Part shown: piece after piece, positions 33,201-42,924 of the stretch | Layout: each line of letters starts with the position of its first letter | Position numbering within the stretch: the stretch's first letter is position 1 | Source of the DNA: Saururus chinensis | Taxonomy: Eukaryota > Streptophyta > Magnoliopsida > Piperales > Saururaceae | Direction: 5' to 3' | Assembly: GCA_035235625.1 (NCBI GenBank) | Contig: CP141150.1 | Coordinates: 30,086,756-30,150,755, forward strand | Length of the DNA: 64,000 bases | Translations under genes and position numbers: made by a program | Notes under the pieces: model-generated | The model's input: only the letters and a program-made list of their open reading frames with translations | Told to the model about the DNA's origin: nothing | The model's database searches: none

Positions 33201-33420
33201 ATTCTCTCTTTGGTGTCTTCGTATACTTGCATCTCCTTTTCAGATTCTCTTCAAAAGTCAACATTTCTTGTCTTACTTGTTTTAATCTTAATCATTTTTT
33301 CAATTAAACTTCTTTTTGACATCCCTCTCTTCAACTTATAAATTTTGAAAAATTCTTTTTCTTTTGCTATTTCAAAACAATGCAAGTTCCTTTACCTATT
33401 CAAAAAAAATCTAGTTACAA
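33201..33420 (-). pseudogene. Ulp1-like gene fragment, part 2
   Basis: Read on the minus strand, an exon-like charged segment (with the stretch KEMQVYEDTKERILMK) ends across the insertion site in a gtaagc donor at 8266 once the chromovirus is removed. This suggests the element landed in an exon. The sequence upstream is Lys/Glu-rich and partly open, as expected for a coiled-coil region before a protease domain. Homology is inferred only from part 1. Confidence 0.35.
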
Positions 33421-33519
33421 TTGGACAATTATTTATTTCATACATAAATATATAATATTAAGGAGATACTTACGATATCAATTGTCAATTCCATTAGTTT
33501 GTTGTTAGTTAATTTAAGG

Positions 33520-33839
33520 GGAAAATCCCTTAAGTTCCATTTAGTAAACCTTGGAACTTTGTCCGAAAACCCAAAAATTAATTTTTGCCACCCTAATTTT
33601 CTGAGCATGCAGAGCAAATTAAATGGCCCAACTGCACATCTAATTCGAGTAAATGGGCCCTACACATTGTGTTCAACTTCAAATGGTCATATCTCCGTCA
33701 TTCAAACTCCGGTTCACAATTCTTGGTGACATTTCAAAGCTCTTTCCATTTTGAACGTTAGTCTACTAAAAATGTTGAGTGAAGCACACTATTTTCTACA
33801 TAGCCAACTTCAAAATTTAGAAAATTCCCGAATATTACA
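33520..33839 (-). repeat. Truncated LTR (family TGTAATRTCC)
   Basis: On the minus strand it starts TGTAATATTCGGGAATTTTC at 33839 and matches the first about 320 bp of 50880-54457 and of 1-1163, including the gaccatttgaagttgaac and gggcccatttac wording. The rest of the LTR is missing. Confidence 0.65.
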
Positions 33840-34370
33840 TGAACTTAGGCACACGAGTGCCAATTAGTTATAGTTGTTGTATATTTTGGATCTGTGACAT
33901 GTACTCGAGCAGGACCCATTGTGAGTTTGTAGTATGGTTTGACCTTTTTTAATATATTATTTGGTTTTGAATATGAATATATTTGAAAATGAGTGGATTA
34001 CACCTAAGATAATTTTGTCGAATGTTTTGACCAAAAAGATTTTAAAAATTTAATTTCGGCCAATTAGATTAAAGAAAATGAGTTTTAAAATCTCAGGGTG
34101 TGACAAGTACAATCTCCCTGATTTATTCTAGATATTTGACTTTAATCTACTAAGACCATAGCTTTTATTATCTTCACTCAATTTTGATCTTCAATTATCA
34201 GCAACAACAACACTATCTATATTCCGCTATAAAATATTCACAACCATTGCTCAGGAACACTCCAAAATAAAACACTTAAATCTCAGGCAAGAAGTTAACT
34301 CAAAATTTTGTTGGATGTAGGTAATTCTAAAAAAATACTCAATGAAAATAACATTGACTCGAGGGATGTT
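33840..34370. other. Intergenic DNA, no gene seen
   Basis: A segment ending in aaaatctcagggtgtgaca (about 34089-34107) looks like the 3' end of a plus-strand LTR, but I could not find its start. Nothing coding is visible. Confidence 0.4.
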
Positions 34371-36260
34371 TGTTAGAAATCTATTATTTTGATGATTGAA
34401 ATACCAAGTTTATGTACTTAATTCTCTATTCAAGAAGTTATTAACTTTTTGCCTAAAGGTAGTATGCGGAATTTGCAGGAAGAATGAGCAAATATATTGT
34501 TATAGAACTGCTTGCACTTTCAGTCCATTGGTTAGAATGCAAATCTACTGCTACAATTCACTGTTGAAATCTTTTCACTAGTCGGGCAATGAGAAGCTTG
34601 TTCATTGCTTTCATGGCTAGTACCAAATCATTGAGCATATTGGCAAGGTGGCATAAGGCCTACAACTACTTCCAGAAGCACAGATCCATGTAGTTTTTCA
34701 AGTCTCCAACCTTTATAAGTTTGTGGGTGATCCATTCTCCATCGGACCAGCTCCATTACCACCCTTTCCACAAGGACAACCTCATCCCACTCCACACTCA
34801 ATTTTATAGCACCGTAGCATTTGCGACCAAGGCCATATTGTCAGTAAAGTCCTGGTTGTGTGAGGCTCCACCAAGCCCATGGGGATGCAACTTGGGTAGT
34901 GGAGGATGACTTTCTACATTAGTATCTAGAATGGACACCTTGAGGCCAAGGCGTATGTAGAGCATGGTGGGATGTTGTGACACACTCGTACAAGGCCTTT
35001 GGCATTACTCTATCTCATGCTAGGCCAACCAATACTCTAATTGGTTGACTAGCCAGCCATGCATTTGAATCCATTTGCTTTGTACCATGAATGATTAATG
35101 TTAGTCTAAGGGTCATTAGTCAATGGGTCTCTTAATTAAATGAGTACTTGGGAGTACTAGGTGTCTTCTAGGAACTAGTAGATGTAAGTTAGAAATGAGT
35201 GTTGGCTTATTCCATGAACAAAACTAAGTCATATATGCGTGTAACTTGAAATCTAGAAAATTGAGTCAATGTCTGAGGTTTGGTCTAGTCAAGTCTTTGG
35301 AATAAATAACTTAAAACGGTAGTTGTTGAAGATTCAATAATGATCAACATTTTCAAAGAAAACAAGGATAGTTGATCACACAGACTCCACTTTGGTTTGA
35401 TTAAATAGTTAATTTTTTAGAACTAAATAAACATATATGAATTGAAAATTGGACACATTTTTTAAAAACTGAAATTTGCAAATGTGACTGATCATTATCA
35501 TTATGAGGATGTTCATAATAATGTACTGGATAGTTTGCAAACAATTGACATGATCTAGAGGATGTTCATAATGTCATATTTGTCTTTTTGCAATTGATTG
35601 TTATCATTCACCCGGATTCATGAACATACCAATTTGAGTGCTATACCGAATGAATTCATTCCAAATTGAGTATTCCATCATAAACTAACTTAAAAGCCTA
35701 TAAATACCTACTTAGACTTATTGGGAAAGGAGATTTCTCATTGTTTTTACCTGAGAAAACCTAGGTTTTTTATTTGAGAGAAGTTGTGAGCTTTTGTTCC
35801 AAAGACCATTGCCTTTTCATGTCAATTGGTTGAGCAAAGTCTTTAGAACATCATGCAAGACTTTTGAGTGAGATAAATCATTATTTGCATGAGAGGTTAG
35901 TTAACACAACAAACAAAATCACACCCATAGTGCTGAGAAGGAGTTCAATGGAACTTGTGGAGAATTGGAGTACTTGTGAAAACAAAGCTGCGTGGAGTGG
36001 TGGAGTAGAAGCAAAGTGGTTCGTGAAGCACTTCAAGTGGCCATAGAATTAGGTCAACAGAGTTTGTCTTGTAATTGTATTGTAATTGTAATTGAATCTC
36101 TAAATCTTGTTCATCTCATAAATTAATTAATTAGCTTAGTGGTTGCGTGGTTTTTACCTAGTTTGAGTTTTTCACATAAAAAATCTTTATGTATGATTGT
36201 GTTCTTGTTGATTTAATTGCATATTATTTTTCTTTGTTTCATAGTAAATTAAATAAGATT
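34371..36260 (+). repeat. Candidate SIRE/Maximus-type copia LTR remnant
   Basis: The left end TGTTAGAAATCTATTATTTTG at 34371 and the part after the TATA box (TATAAATA at 35699-35706) read like SIRE-type copia LTRs, including the stretch cttgtaattgtattgtaattg near 36068 and the gtggtttttacctag wording near 36147. Between about 34580 and 35060 lies unrelated sequence that I cannot identify. No duplication was found, so both borders are approximate. Confidence 0.35.
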
Positions 36261-36592
36261 GTGTAGTTAACTTAGATCCTGCAGGTTCACTGTTCTAAAA
36301 CCTCTCAACTAGCATCTTAATTGATTTATTTATTGTTGTCTCTTAGGGCACATTGGAGGCTCTTATTGTGCATGGGGCTTACCCACCTCTCCGAACCCCT
36401 AATCATCATTAGTAAACTTATAATTCGTAGCAAACCCTATCATCTCTCTCTCTCTCTCTATGAACCCCTCTTCTCTTCCTCTTCAATTTCCTCCCAATAT
36501 CACCTGATTCCGCCCTTGATAGCACCATTTTTTCATCCTCCATCCCTATGTAGGGCTTAAATTGGGACGGACCAAGTTGGGCTACGGGCTCA

Positions 36593-36735
36593 GGAGGTTG
36601 GAGAGGGAATGAGGGGCAGACGAGGTCACTGGAGGAGAAGTGGGGAGGAGCCGCTTAGGAGATTGGAGAGGGAATGCGGGGTTGACGAGGTCGCTGGAGG
36701 AGAAGTGGGGAAGAAGCGCTTAGGAGGTTGGAGAG
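36593..36735. repeat. 65-bp tandem repeat, about 2.2 copies
   Basis: Two units of 65 bp (start gaggttggagagggaatg, end gccgcttag/gcgcttag) are followed by a partial third. They are purine-rich and nearly identical. Confidence 0.75.
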
Positions 36736-37296
36736 GCGGCTATCTTAGACTTGTAGGTGGTGACGGAAGGTCGACTAGTGAGGAAGAAGGTCGATGTGGT
36801 GTCGAAGAAGATTAGAGAGCTGGAGAGGGGACTGGAAGAAAGTGAAGATTGAAGAGGAGATCACAAAGTAAAAATTGGAGTGGAGGCGAAGATCAGAGTG
36901 GATGCCAGTATGCGTTTCAAAGGTAAAAACTCCCCTCAAATGTGACCATTAGATGTATTAACAACAATATATGGGGTATTTTTGTTAATCAAGCTGGGCC
37001 AATGTGCATTTTGCCTGACTTGAGCCTGATCCTATACAGACGAGCTTGAGATCTTCAAGTGGCTGCTGATTTTACAAACTGGTCCAATCGGGCCGGTGGG
37101 CGAGTGTAAATATTTTAGCCCTGCCTTGTGAACCTGTTGATTCATAACATGCACAATCGAACCCAAAACCAAACCACATAGAACTGCCCACATGGCATTT
37201 GGTGGGTTCTAAGTTTTTATCTTGAGTTAGGTTAGTTATATAGAAGTGTTTTTTATACTCCATTTTTACTGTGAGCCAAGTGTAAAGAATATATAC

Positions 37297-37350
37297 GAAA
37301 CATTCATTTTTAAGATCTGTATAAATATTTATCTAAAAAATGAATGTTTC
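37297..37350. repeat. MITE-like hairpin, copy 1
   Basis: GAAACATTCATTTTT (37297-37311) pairs perfectly with AAAAATGAATGTTTC (37336-37350). Flanking text (gtgagccaagtgtaaag and cacatgtgtttctta) recurs in degraded form at 46805-46970, so both are copies of one short inverted-repeat element. Confidence 0.5.
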
Positions 37351-37740
37351 ACATGTGTTTCTTAACTCGGTGTTGCTTCTATTTTCCTACAGTTTTATAA
37401 AAATAAAAATAATTAACTTTTACACTGCCCCACTTACATAAAGCTGCTTTTATGGGAAGTAGGTGTCAAACGAGCCCTAAACCTTAAAAATAATATATTA
37501 CAATGATAATTAAGTTTTATATACTAAAAATCCGCTACATCATTATTTAAAAGGAGAGCTTAGACCTCATTACTCCTTAAATGATAAAATAACTTCTCGA
37601 CGTATAAAACTAAGCAAAAAGTTAATATGTGTATAAACATATTAGGAGCCAAGGACAGGATGAAGAATATGTCACCCCCGCTTTATCAGCCTACCTTATT
37701 TGTATACAATGAATATATATTTACTGTATATTTTTTTAGG

Positions 37741-39643
37741 GTAAGTGTTACGGTTTAGGTTTAGGTTGTTTAAGGTAGGAAACGGAGACATTGACCCGAC
37801 CCCATAATTAAGGGCCTCGTTGGAAAGCACTTTTTGTTGGAAAGGAAATGCCCTTCCACTGTCCCCAACTCGCCCCCACTCACCCTTCGATCGTCCTCCC
37901 CACCTTCTCTGCCCCAGAGCTGCAACTCCTTCTGTTCTTGAGCTTCGTATTCCGTCGCCTCTCGAACAAGATTTTTCTTGAATTTTATATTCAGCAGATG
38001 TGAGCTCTCTCGCCCGTGGACATCGACAAGCGAGAAGCCAGCAGATCGGTGGAGGTGGCGGGGATGCATATGTTCATCTATCGATCAAAGGAGAAGATGG
38101 CGTAACTCGTCCCCCGCCCCCTTCGGCATTTTATTTATCTTCCGATGAGGGCCATTGGCTGTGAAGGATTGTAGAAGTCGCTATCACCTGGTTGTGAGAT
38201 CTCTGCTTTTTGGTACTTAACTTGATTTTCTTTTAAATATTTTGTTAGATTTCTGAACTGTTTGAATGCTGGGGTTTTTTGTGTAATATTTGTTAATTTC
38301 TACTGGAAATTTTGTTGTTTGAATTAAATTAATTGATTTTTAGAATTTTTGTTAGCTCTTATGGATATGTCTTATTCTGCTTCTTTGGAGTATGCGATTT
38401 TTTTGTTTGATTTGATTCAGTGCTTTAAGATCAAGTTTTTTGTTTGATTTGGAGTGTGGAATTTTTGTTTTGGGATTTGTCAAAAAGTTTATTTTCATCG
38501 GAACACCTAAATAACCGGAGGGAGCATATTCTGGTAGGAATTTTATTTGTAATTGAAGCTTATTATTTTAGTTGGAGAGATTTTTTCCATTTACCTAGTA
38601 CATACTATTTACCTAATTTGATGCATTTCTATCAAATTTTTTATGTTAATTTTGTTGATTGTTATCATGGTTCCCGCCTCGGATCGTCTGTGAAATAAGC
38701 TGCATAAGGCTGTACGTAAGTCTCTGCTCGGTCTCCCTCCTGTTACAGTTCTCCATTCTTCAACTGCATCTACCTCTCAATCTGCACGTTCTTTTGACAT
38801 CGACCATTACTCTCTAGCGAATCCCCTGTCAAGACCTTTTTTCTAAATACCTTTTGCCCACCATTACTCTCCAGTGTGGTCTGTCTCTGCATTTACCAAT
38901 TGTTAACGCATCATCTCTGCATCTCCCATTGGTAAGCATCTTCTCTTCAATTGAAATTTGTTTTTTAAGAAAAGCTATTAGTTTCTGTTCCAAAATCTAA
39001 CGTGGCAGTTGGACTTGGTTACATTTTCTTCTTTTCTGAACACTGGTAAGATTCAACGTGAGCAGCCAGCCTGCAACTGTACATTTTTTCTTTGATCTGC
39101 TTGTGCTTGGCTATGTATTTCTCTAGTCTTTAAAGAGCATTGAATCAAGTTGTCAAGCTTCAAGATGCTTGTCCATATTTTTGTTGTTGCCTAACATCCT
39201 CTCTTGTATGAAAATATATGAAATTTTTGTTATTATTCTTCTCTTCCCCTTTGATGATACTATGCTACTATTGTGATGAAGGTCTGCCTTATTAGTTATA
39301 AGTATCTTAATTCTATTTGAGTATCCTTTTTTTGTTTTATTCCTTAGTGTGTGGTTGTATTATGTTTATATGCTCATCTTCTTGGTGATAAAATAATGTA
39401 TTCAATGTCAATTAGAATTTAAGAGAAACATTGAAGAATAAAATAAAGAGTTTGGTGAAACTCTTTAATTCGGAAATTGCTAAAAGGTTTTATTCTTCTA
39501 TTTTCATTAATTTGGAAATTGCTAAAAGGAAAGGTTTTAGTTATCTCTTATATTGTATTAGATAGTAAAAGGTCTTAGTTTCAAACTATATAATTTGGTC
39601 TTGTTTAACATGTTTATGATATTTTATAGACTTGTACAGTGCA
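37741..39643 (+). promoter_or_regulatory. Probable promoter and 5' leader with intron(s) of the FAR1-like gene
   Basis: The region 37800-38110 is richer in C and T than its surroundings, as plant 5' leaders often are. A good donor (GTAC followed by GTAAGT) is at 38712-38721 and a tttatag acceptor precedes the start codon at 39630, so a leader intron of about 0.9 kb is likely. The exact transcription start cannot be read. ORFs here (for example 38444-38698) are not supported. Confidence 0.35.
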
Positions 39644-41689
39644 ATGGCAAGTGAGGGGTCAATTGTTCCAAGTGATGGGCACAGTGACGTTCAAATGGGG
39701 ATCCAAGATGAATCTGCTTGTTGTAAGTTAGATTTTGGTCAAGTAGATGAAAGAGTACCAAAAATTGGAATGGAGTTTGCAACAGAAGAGGAAGCTTACA
39801 ACTTCTACAATGATTATAGTGCAAACATTGGCTTTAGCATTCGAAAAGGATGGCGATGGAAAAAAAATGGTATAATTAGGATGCGAAGCTTTTGTTGTTC
39901 AAAAGAAGGTCAAAGAGTTCCTGATAAAAGAAATCGAGTGGTGAAGAATCCTCGTCCAGAAACAAGGACTGGTTGTTTAGCTCATATGGTTATCAAGCTC
40001 ATAGGCAATAGGTATCAAGTCACAGACTTTGAGTCAAGTCATAATCACACGGTCATGATTTCGACAAAGGTTCCGTCCTTCAAGTCTCATAGACGCATGA
40101 GTAAATCTCAAGCTGTGTTGGTTGATTTAGCAACAAATGTAGGTATTCCACCAAAAGATTCTATAGCTTTGAAAGCCAATCAAACTGGTGGTCAACAAAA
40201 TGTGGGTTTTTTTGCATTGGATACTAAAAATCATTTGTGTACTAAGCGTCAAAAGGTGATGGAAAAAGGAGAAGTAGCTGTTTTATTAGAATACTTCAAA
40301 AGAAAGCAAAAGGAGAATCCATCTTTCTTCTACTCAATGCAGCTGGATGAAGATAATCTAATAACCAATATCTTTTGGGCTGATACGATGATGATAGTTG
40401 ACTATGAGTATTTTGGCGATGTGGTAAGCTTTGATACTACGTATAGAACTAATAGCATAAATTGGCCATGTGCATTGTTCACTGGAGTAAATCACCATCA
40501 ACAAAATATCATTTTTGGAGCTGCCTTACTCTATGATGAGACTCTTGAATCTTTTATTTGGTTATTTGAGACTTTTCTTGTGGCAATGTCTGGTAAGAAA
40601 CCAGTTACAGTTATTACAGACCAATGCACAACAATGGCTAAAGCTATACAAGCAGTTATGCCTGAAACTCACCATCGCTTATGTATATGGCATATTTATC
40701 AAAATGCAACTAAACATCTCAGCCATGTTTTCAATGAATTTCAGTCATTTTCAAGGGATCTAAAACAATGTATGTTTGAGTATGAAACAAAAGAGGAGTT
40801 CTTAGAGGGATGGGATACTATGCTTCATAAATATACACTTCAAGAACATCCTTGGTTGCAACAATTGTTTGGTGAAAGAGAAAAATGGGCTATGGCATAT
40901 GGACATGATATATTTTGTGCAGGTATGAAGTCCACACAGCATAGTGAATCTATGAACAGTATATTGAAGCGGTATGTAACTTCTCAAATAAATCCTGTTG
41001 AGTTTCTTTGTCATTTTGATAGATTAATAGAGGATCGACGATTTGAAGAGTTGCAAGCTGATTTTAAAATGGTGGATGGAACCCCTAAGTTGCCCATTTT
41101 TTCTAAAATGATAGCACAAATGGCAAAAGTGTATACTCCAGCAGCCTTTGAAATTTTTAAAATTGAGTATCAAGATCACTTAGATTGTGAAATTCATGAA
41201 TATGTGGAGAAAGGAACAACAATGGAGTTCAAAGTTACCGGAAAACACACTGAACACAATGTCACTTTTGACTCACAATATCATACCATTGTTTGTAGTT
41301 GTAAGAAGTTTGAATATATAGGAATACCATGCAGCCATTCATTGAAAGTGTTTGATAATAGGTGTGTTAAGGTGCTCCCTCCTCAATACATAATGAGAAG
41401 GTGGACAAGAGACGCAAAAGTTCCGGTCATAACAAATGGTACTTCAACAAGTGATGTTGACCCACATAAGGCTATGGGAACACGTTTTATGGACTTGTCT
41501 CGTATTTTGATTGCCATAGCAACTCGTGGTGCCAAATCTGAAGCTGCATACAAGTCAACAATTAATCAAGCCAAAATTATGTCCCAGGTAATAGAGAATG
41601 AATTGAAGCAAGTGCCTCAAAATGAGCATCAAGCCGATGTATCAAAATGTGCATGCGAGTCAAGTAGGAAGGGGTATCAATGCAAATGA
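39644..41689 (+). CDS. FAR1-RELATED SEQUENCE (FRS) family protein, 681 aa
   Basis: FAR1/FHY3-type transcription factors derive from a MULE transposase and bind DNA in the nucleus, acting in light and other signalling. I use ATG 39644 (MASEGSIVPSD), 13 bases after an acceptor-like site; the codons just upstream lack ATG. Visible domains are the FAR1 DNA-binding zinc domain at about residues 40-135 (GMEFATEEEAYNFYNDYS, then Cys at SFCCSKEG, TGCLAHM and His in SSHNHTV); the MULE transposase region at about 255-440 with Asp in SFDTTYRTN and in VITDQCTTMAKAI, followed by HSESMNSILKRY; and a SWIM zinc finger at about 551-565 (CSCKKFEYIGIPCSH). The frame is intact over these domains. The tail after about residue 665 seems to run on in shifted frames, so the stop at 41687-41689 may be premature. 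I cannot assign a specific FRS number. Confidence 0.9.
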   Translation: MASEGSIVPSDGHSDVQMGIQDESACCKLDFGQVDERVPKIGMEFATEEEAYNFYNDYSANIGFSIRKGWRWKKNGIIRMRSFCCSKEGQRVPDKRNRVVKNPRPETRTGCLAHMVIKLIGNRYQVTDFESSHNHTVMISTKVPSFKSHRRMSKSQAVLVDLATNVGIPPKDSIALKANQTGGQQNVGFFALDTKNHLCTKRQKVMEKGEVAVLLEYFKRKQKENPSFFYSMQLDEDNLITNIFWADTMMIVDYEYFGDVVSFDTTYRTNSINWPCALFTGVNHHQQNIIFGAALLYDETLESFIWLFETFLVAMSGKKPVTVITDQCTTMAKAIQAVMPETHHRLCIWHIYQNATKHLSHVFNEFQSFSRDLKQCMFEYETKEEFLEGWDTMLHKYTLQEHPWLQQLFGEREKWAMAYGHDIFCAGMKSTQHSESMNSILKRYVTSQINPVEFLCHFDRLIEDRRFEELQADFKMVDGTPKLPIFSKMIAQMAKVYTPAAFEIFKIEYQDHLDCEIHEYVEKGTTMEFKVTGKHTEHNVTFDSQYHTIVCSCKKFEYIGIPCSHSLKVFDNRCVKVLPPQYIMRRWTRDAKVPVITNGTSTSDVDPHKAMGTRFMDLSRILIAIATRGAKSEAAYKSTINQAKIMSQVIENELKQVPQNEHQADVSKCACESSRKGYQCK

Positions 41690-42040
41690 GCTTGAGTTGG
41701 TTTCATCTGGAACTAAAAAAAATGGAGAGACATGCTCGTGGTGGAAAAGCAGCCTCAAGGAAGAGGGGTGGGGTTGCCTTGAATGACACCAAAAGCAAAA
41801 GAGGCCAACAAGTCTGATCACTCACCTTCGGGCTCATTTACCCAATTACCTCAATTTCGGCTTTGATCTCAGTCCCACTCTTTCAGCCACCTCAGGTGAA
41901 AATCTTCATTCATTTAATCATGAATATTATCAACTAAATTTTCTATCTTATAGAGTTTTAAATTAGTCAGATTTATTTTATATAGGCATCATTTTTACCG
42001 AAGCAAGTAGCCAAAATTTTGCCAACTTACTTGAGGTAAT
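41690..42040 (+). pseudogene. Frame-scattered C-terminal tail of the FRS gene and following exon
   Basis: Protein-like text continues in successive frames after the stop: GINANELELVSSGTKKNG (from 41673), then ARGGKAASRKRGGVALNDTK (from about 41731), then SDHSPSGSFTQLPQF (from 41813), then FGFDLSPTLSATS (from 41856). Each step is +1. A donor-like GTGAAAATC follows at 41899 and a tttatatag acceptor precedes GCATCATTTTTACC at 41986, giving a further short exon up to about 42034. This could be decay of the tail or single-base errors at homopolymers. Homology to FRS tails is my inference from composition. Confidence 0.4.
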
Positions 42041-42603
42041 TTTATTCATTTTCTTTAACACTAACATTTCCTTCAAAAGTTTTAGCAAATACATGAAAAT
42101 GTAAAATTTAATACGTTGTGTAGCAAGCCTCTTGTCTACCATACTCTCAAGCTAATTGGAGAATCACGAACCTCAGCTAAGCTGATACAATTCGGAGAGC
42201 ACAATGAGATTTAAATGAGGTAAGATAAGAGGTTAGTTTAATAATTGATTTAGAGTTAAATATCTATGAAGATTACTATTAAAGTTTTGAGCACTCAAAT
42301 AAATGAACTAGAAGTAACAATGAAGATAATTTTATGTTTTTTTTTTGCAGGTAACAGGTTCAAAATTATGTAGCAACATTGTTTCGTTTAAGCAGAAGTA
42401 ACAACAAAGATAACATTTTTTTGCTAATGTTCTCCTTTAGAGCATAGGTTTTTTGTTTTCCCTTTTGCATGTTTAAGAATTCCTTTTTTTCTTGCTGATG
42501 CACAAATTCAACTATTTTTATATTATGCTATGAGTGGTCATGGTTTGGGACTTCATTAGTATTGATCTTATTGCATTGTAGTCATTACTGTTCCAAAAAA
42601 GTA
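42041..42603. other. 3' flank of the FRS gene, no gene seen
   Basis: AT-rich sequence with a T-rich stretch and an acag acceptor-like site near 42352. It could hold a 3' UTR intron or exon but I cannot define one. Confidence 0.4.
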
Positions 42604-42800
42604 CTCCATCTATCCTAAATTAACTCCTTTTGGCCAACAAGTTTGTTCCATGTTAATAGCTCCATTCGTTCAATTTAAGTGATTGAGTACTTAAAAAAGA
42701 GTATAGTAAGCTTATTTTCCCTTCTTTTAGAGGTGAGTTTCCCCGTTCAATAAAAACTATGACTTTTTTAAATGTTGCTATTAATATAGTACAGAGGGAG
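42604..42800. mobile_element. Stowaway-type MITE (197 bp)
   Basis: The ends CTCCATCTATCC (left) and ACAGAGGGAG (right, reverse CTCCCTCTGT) are flanked by TA on both sides, as in Stowaway (Tc1/mariner) elements with the CTCCCTCCGT signature. It is AT-rich and non-coding. A degraded relative lies at 45617-45760. Confidence 0.8.
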
Positions 42801-42900
42801 TATTTTTTATTTTGGTATAATTGAACGTTATTACAGTGGTTTTAGTCCCATGATGTTAAAAAGGATGAAGTTGGCAAGGAGATTTTCTTAAATGACCCAC

Positions 42901-42924
42901 CCCCCCCCCCCCCCCCCCCCCCCC
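42901..42924. repeat. C24 homopolymer
   Basis: An uninterrupted run of 24 C follows aaatgacccac. Such runs are rare in plant DNA and are prone to length error in sequencing and assembly. Confidence 0.95.

Larger units (their letters stand above)
36261..37740. other. Intergenic DNA with tandem repeat and MITE-like hairpin
   Basis: Apart from the 65-bp repeat and the hairpin annotated separately, I see a CT microsatellite (36431-36450) and AT-rich sequence. The frames at 36321-36560 and 36609-36815 are not convincing: the second is carried by the tandem repeat. Confidence 0.45.
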
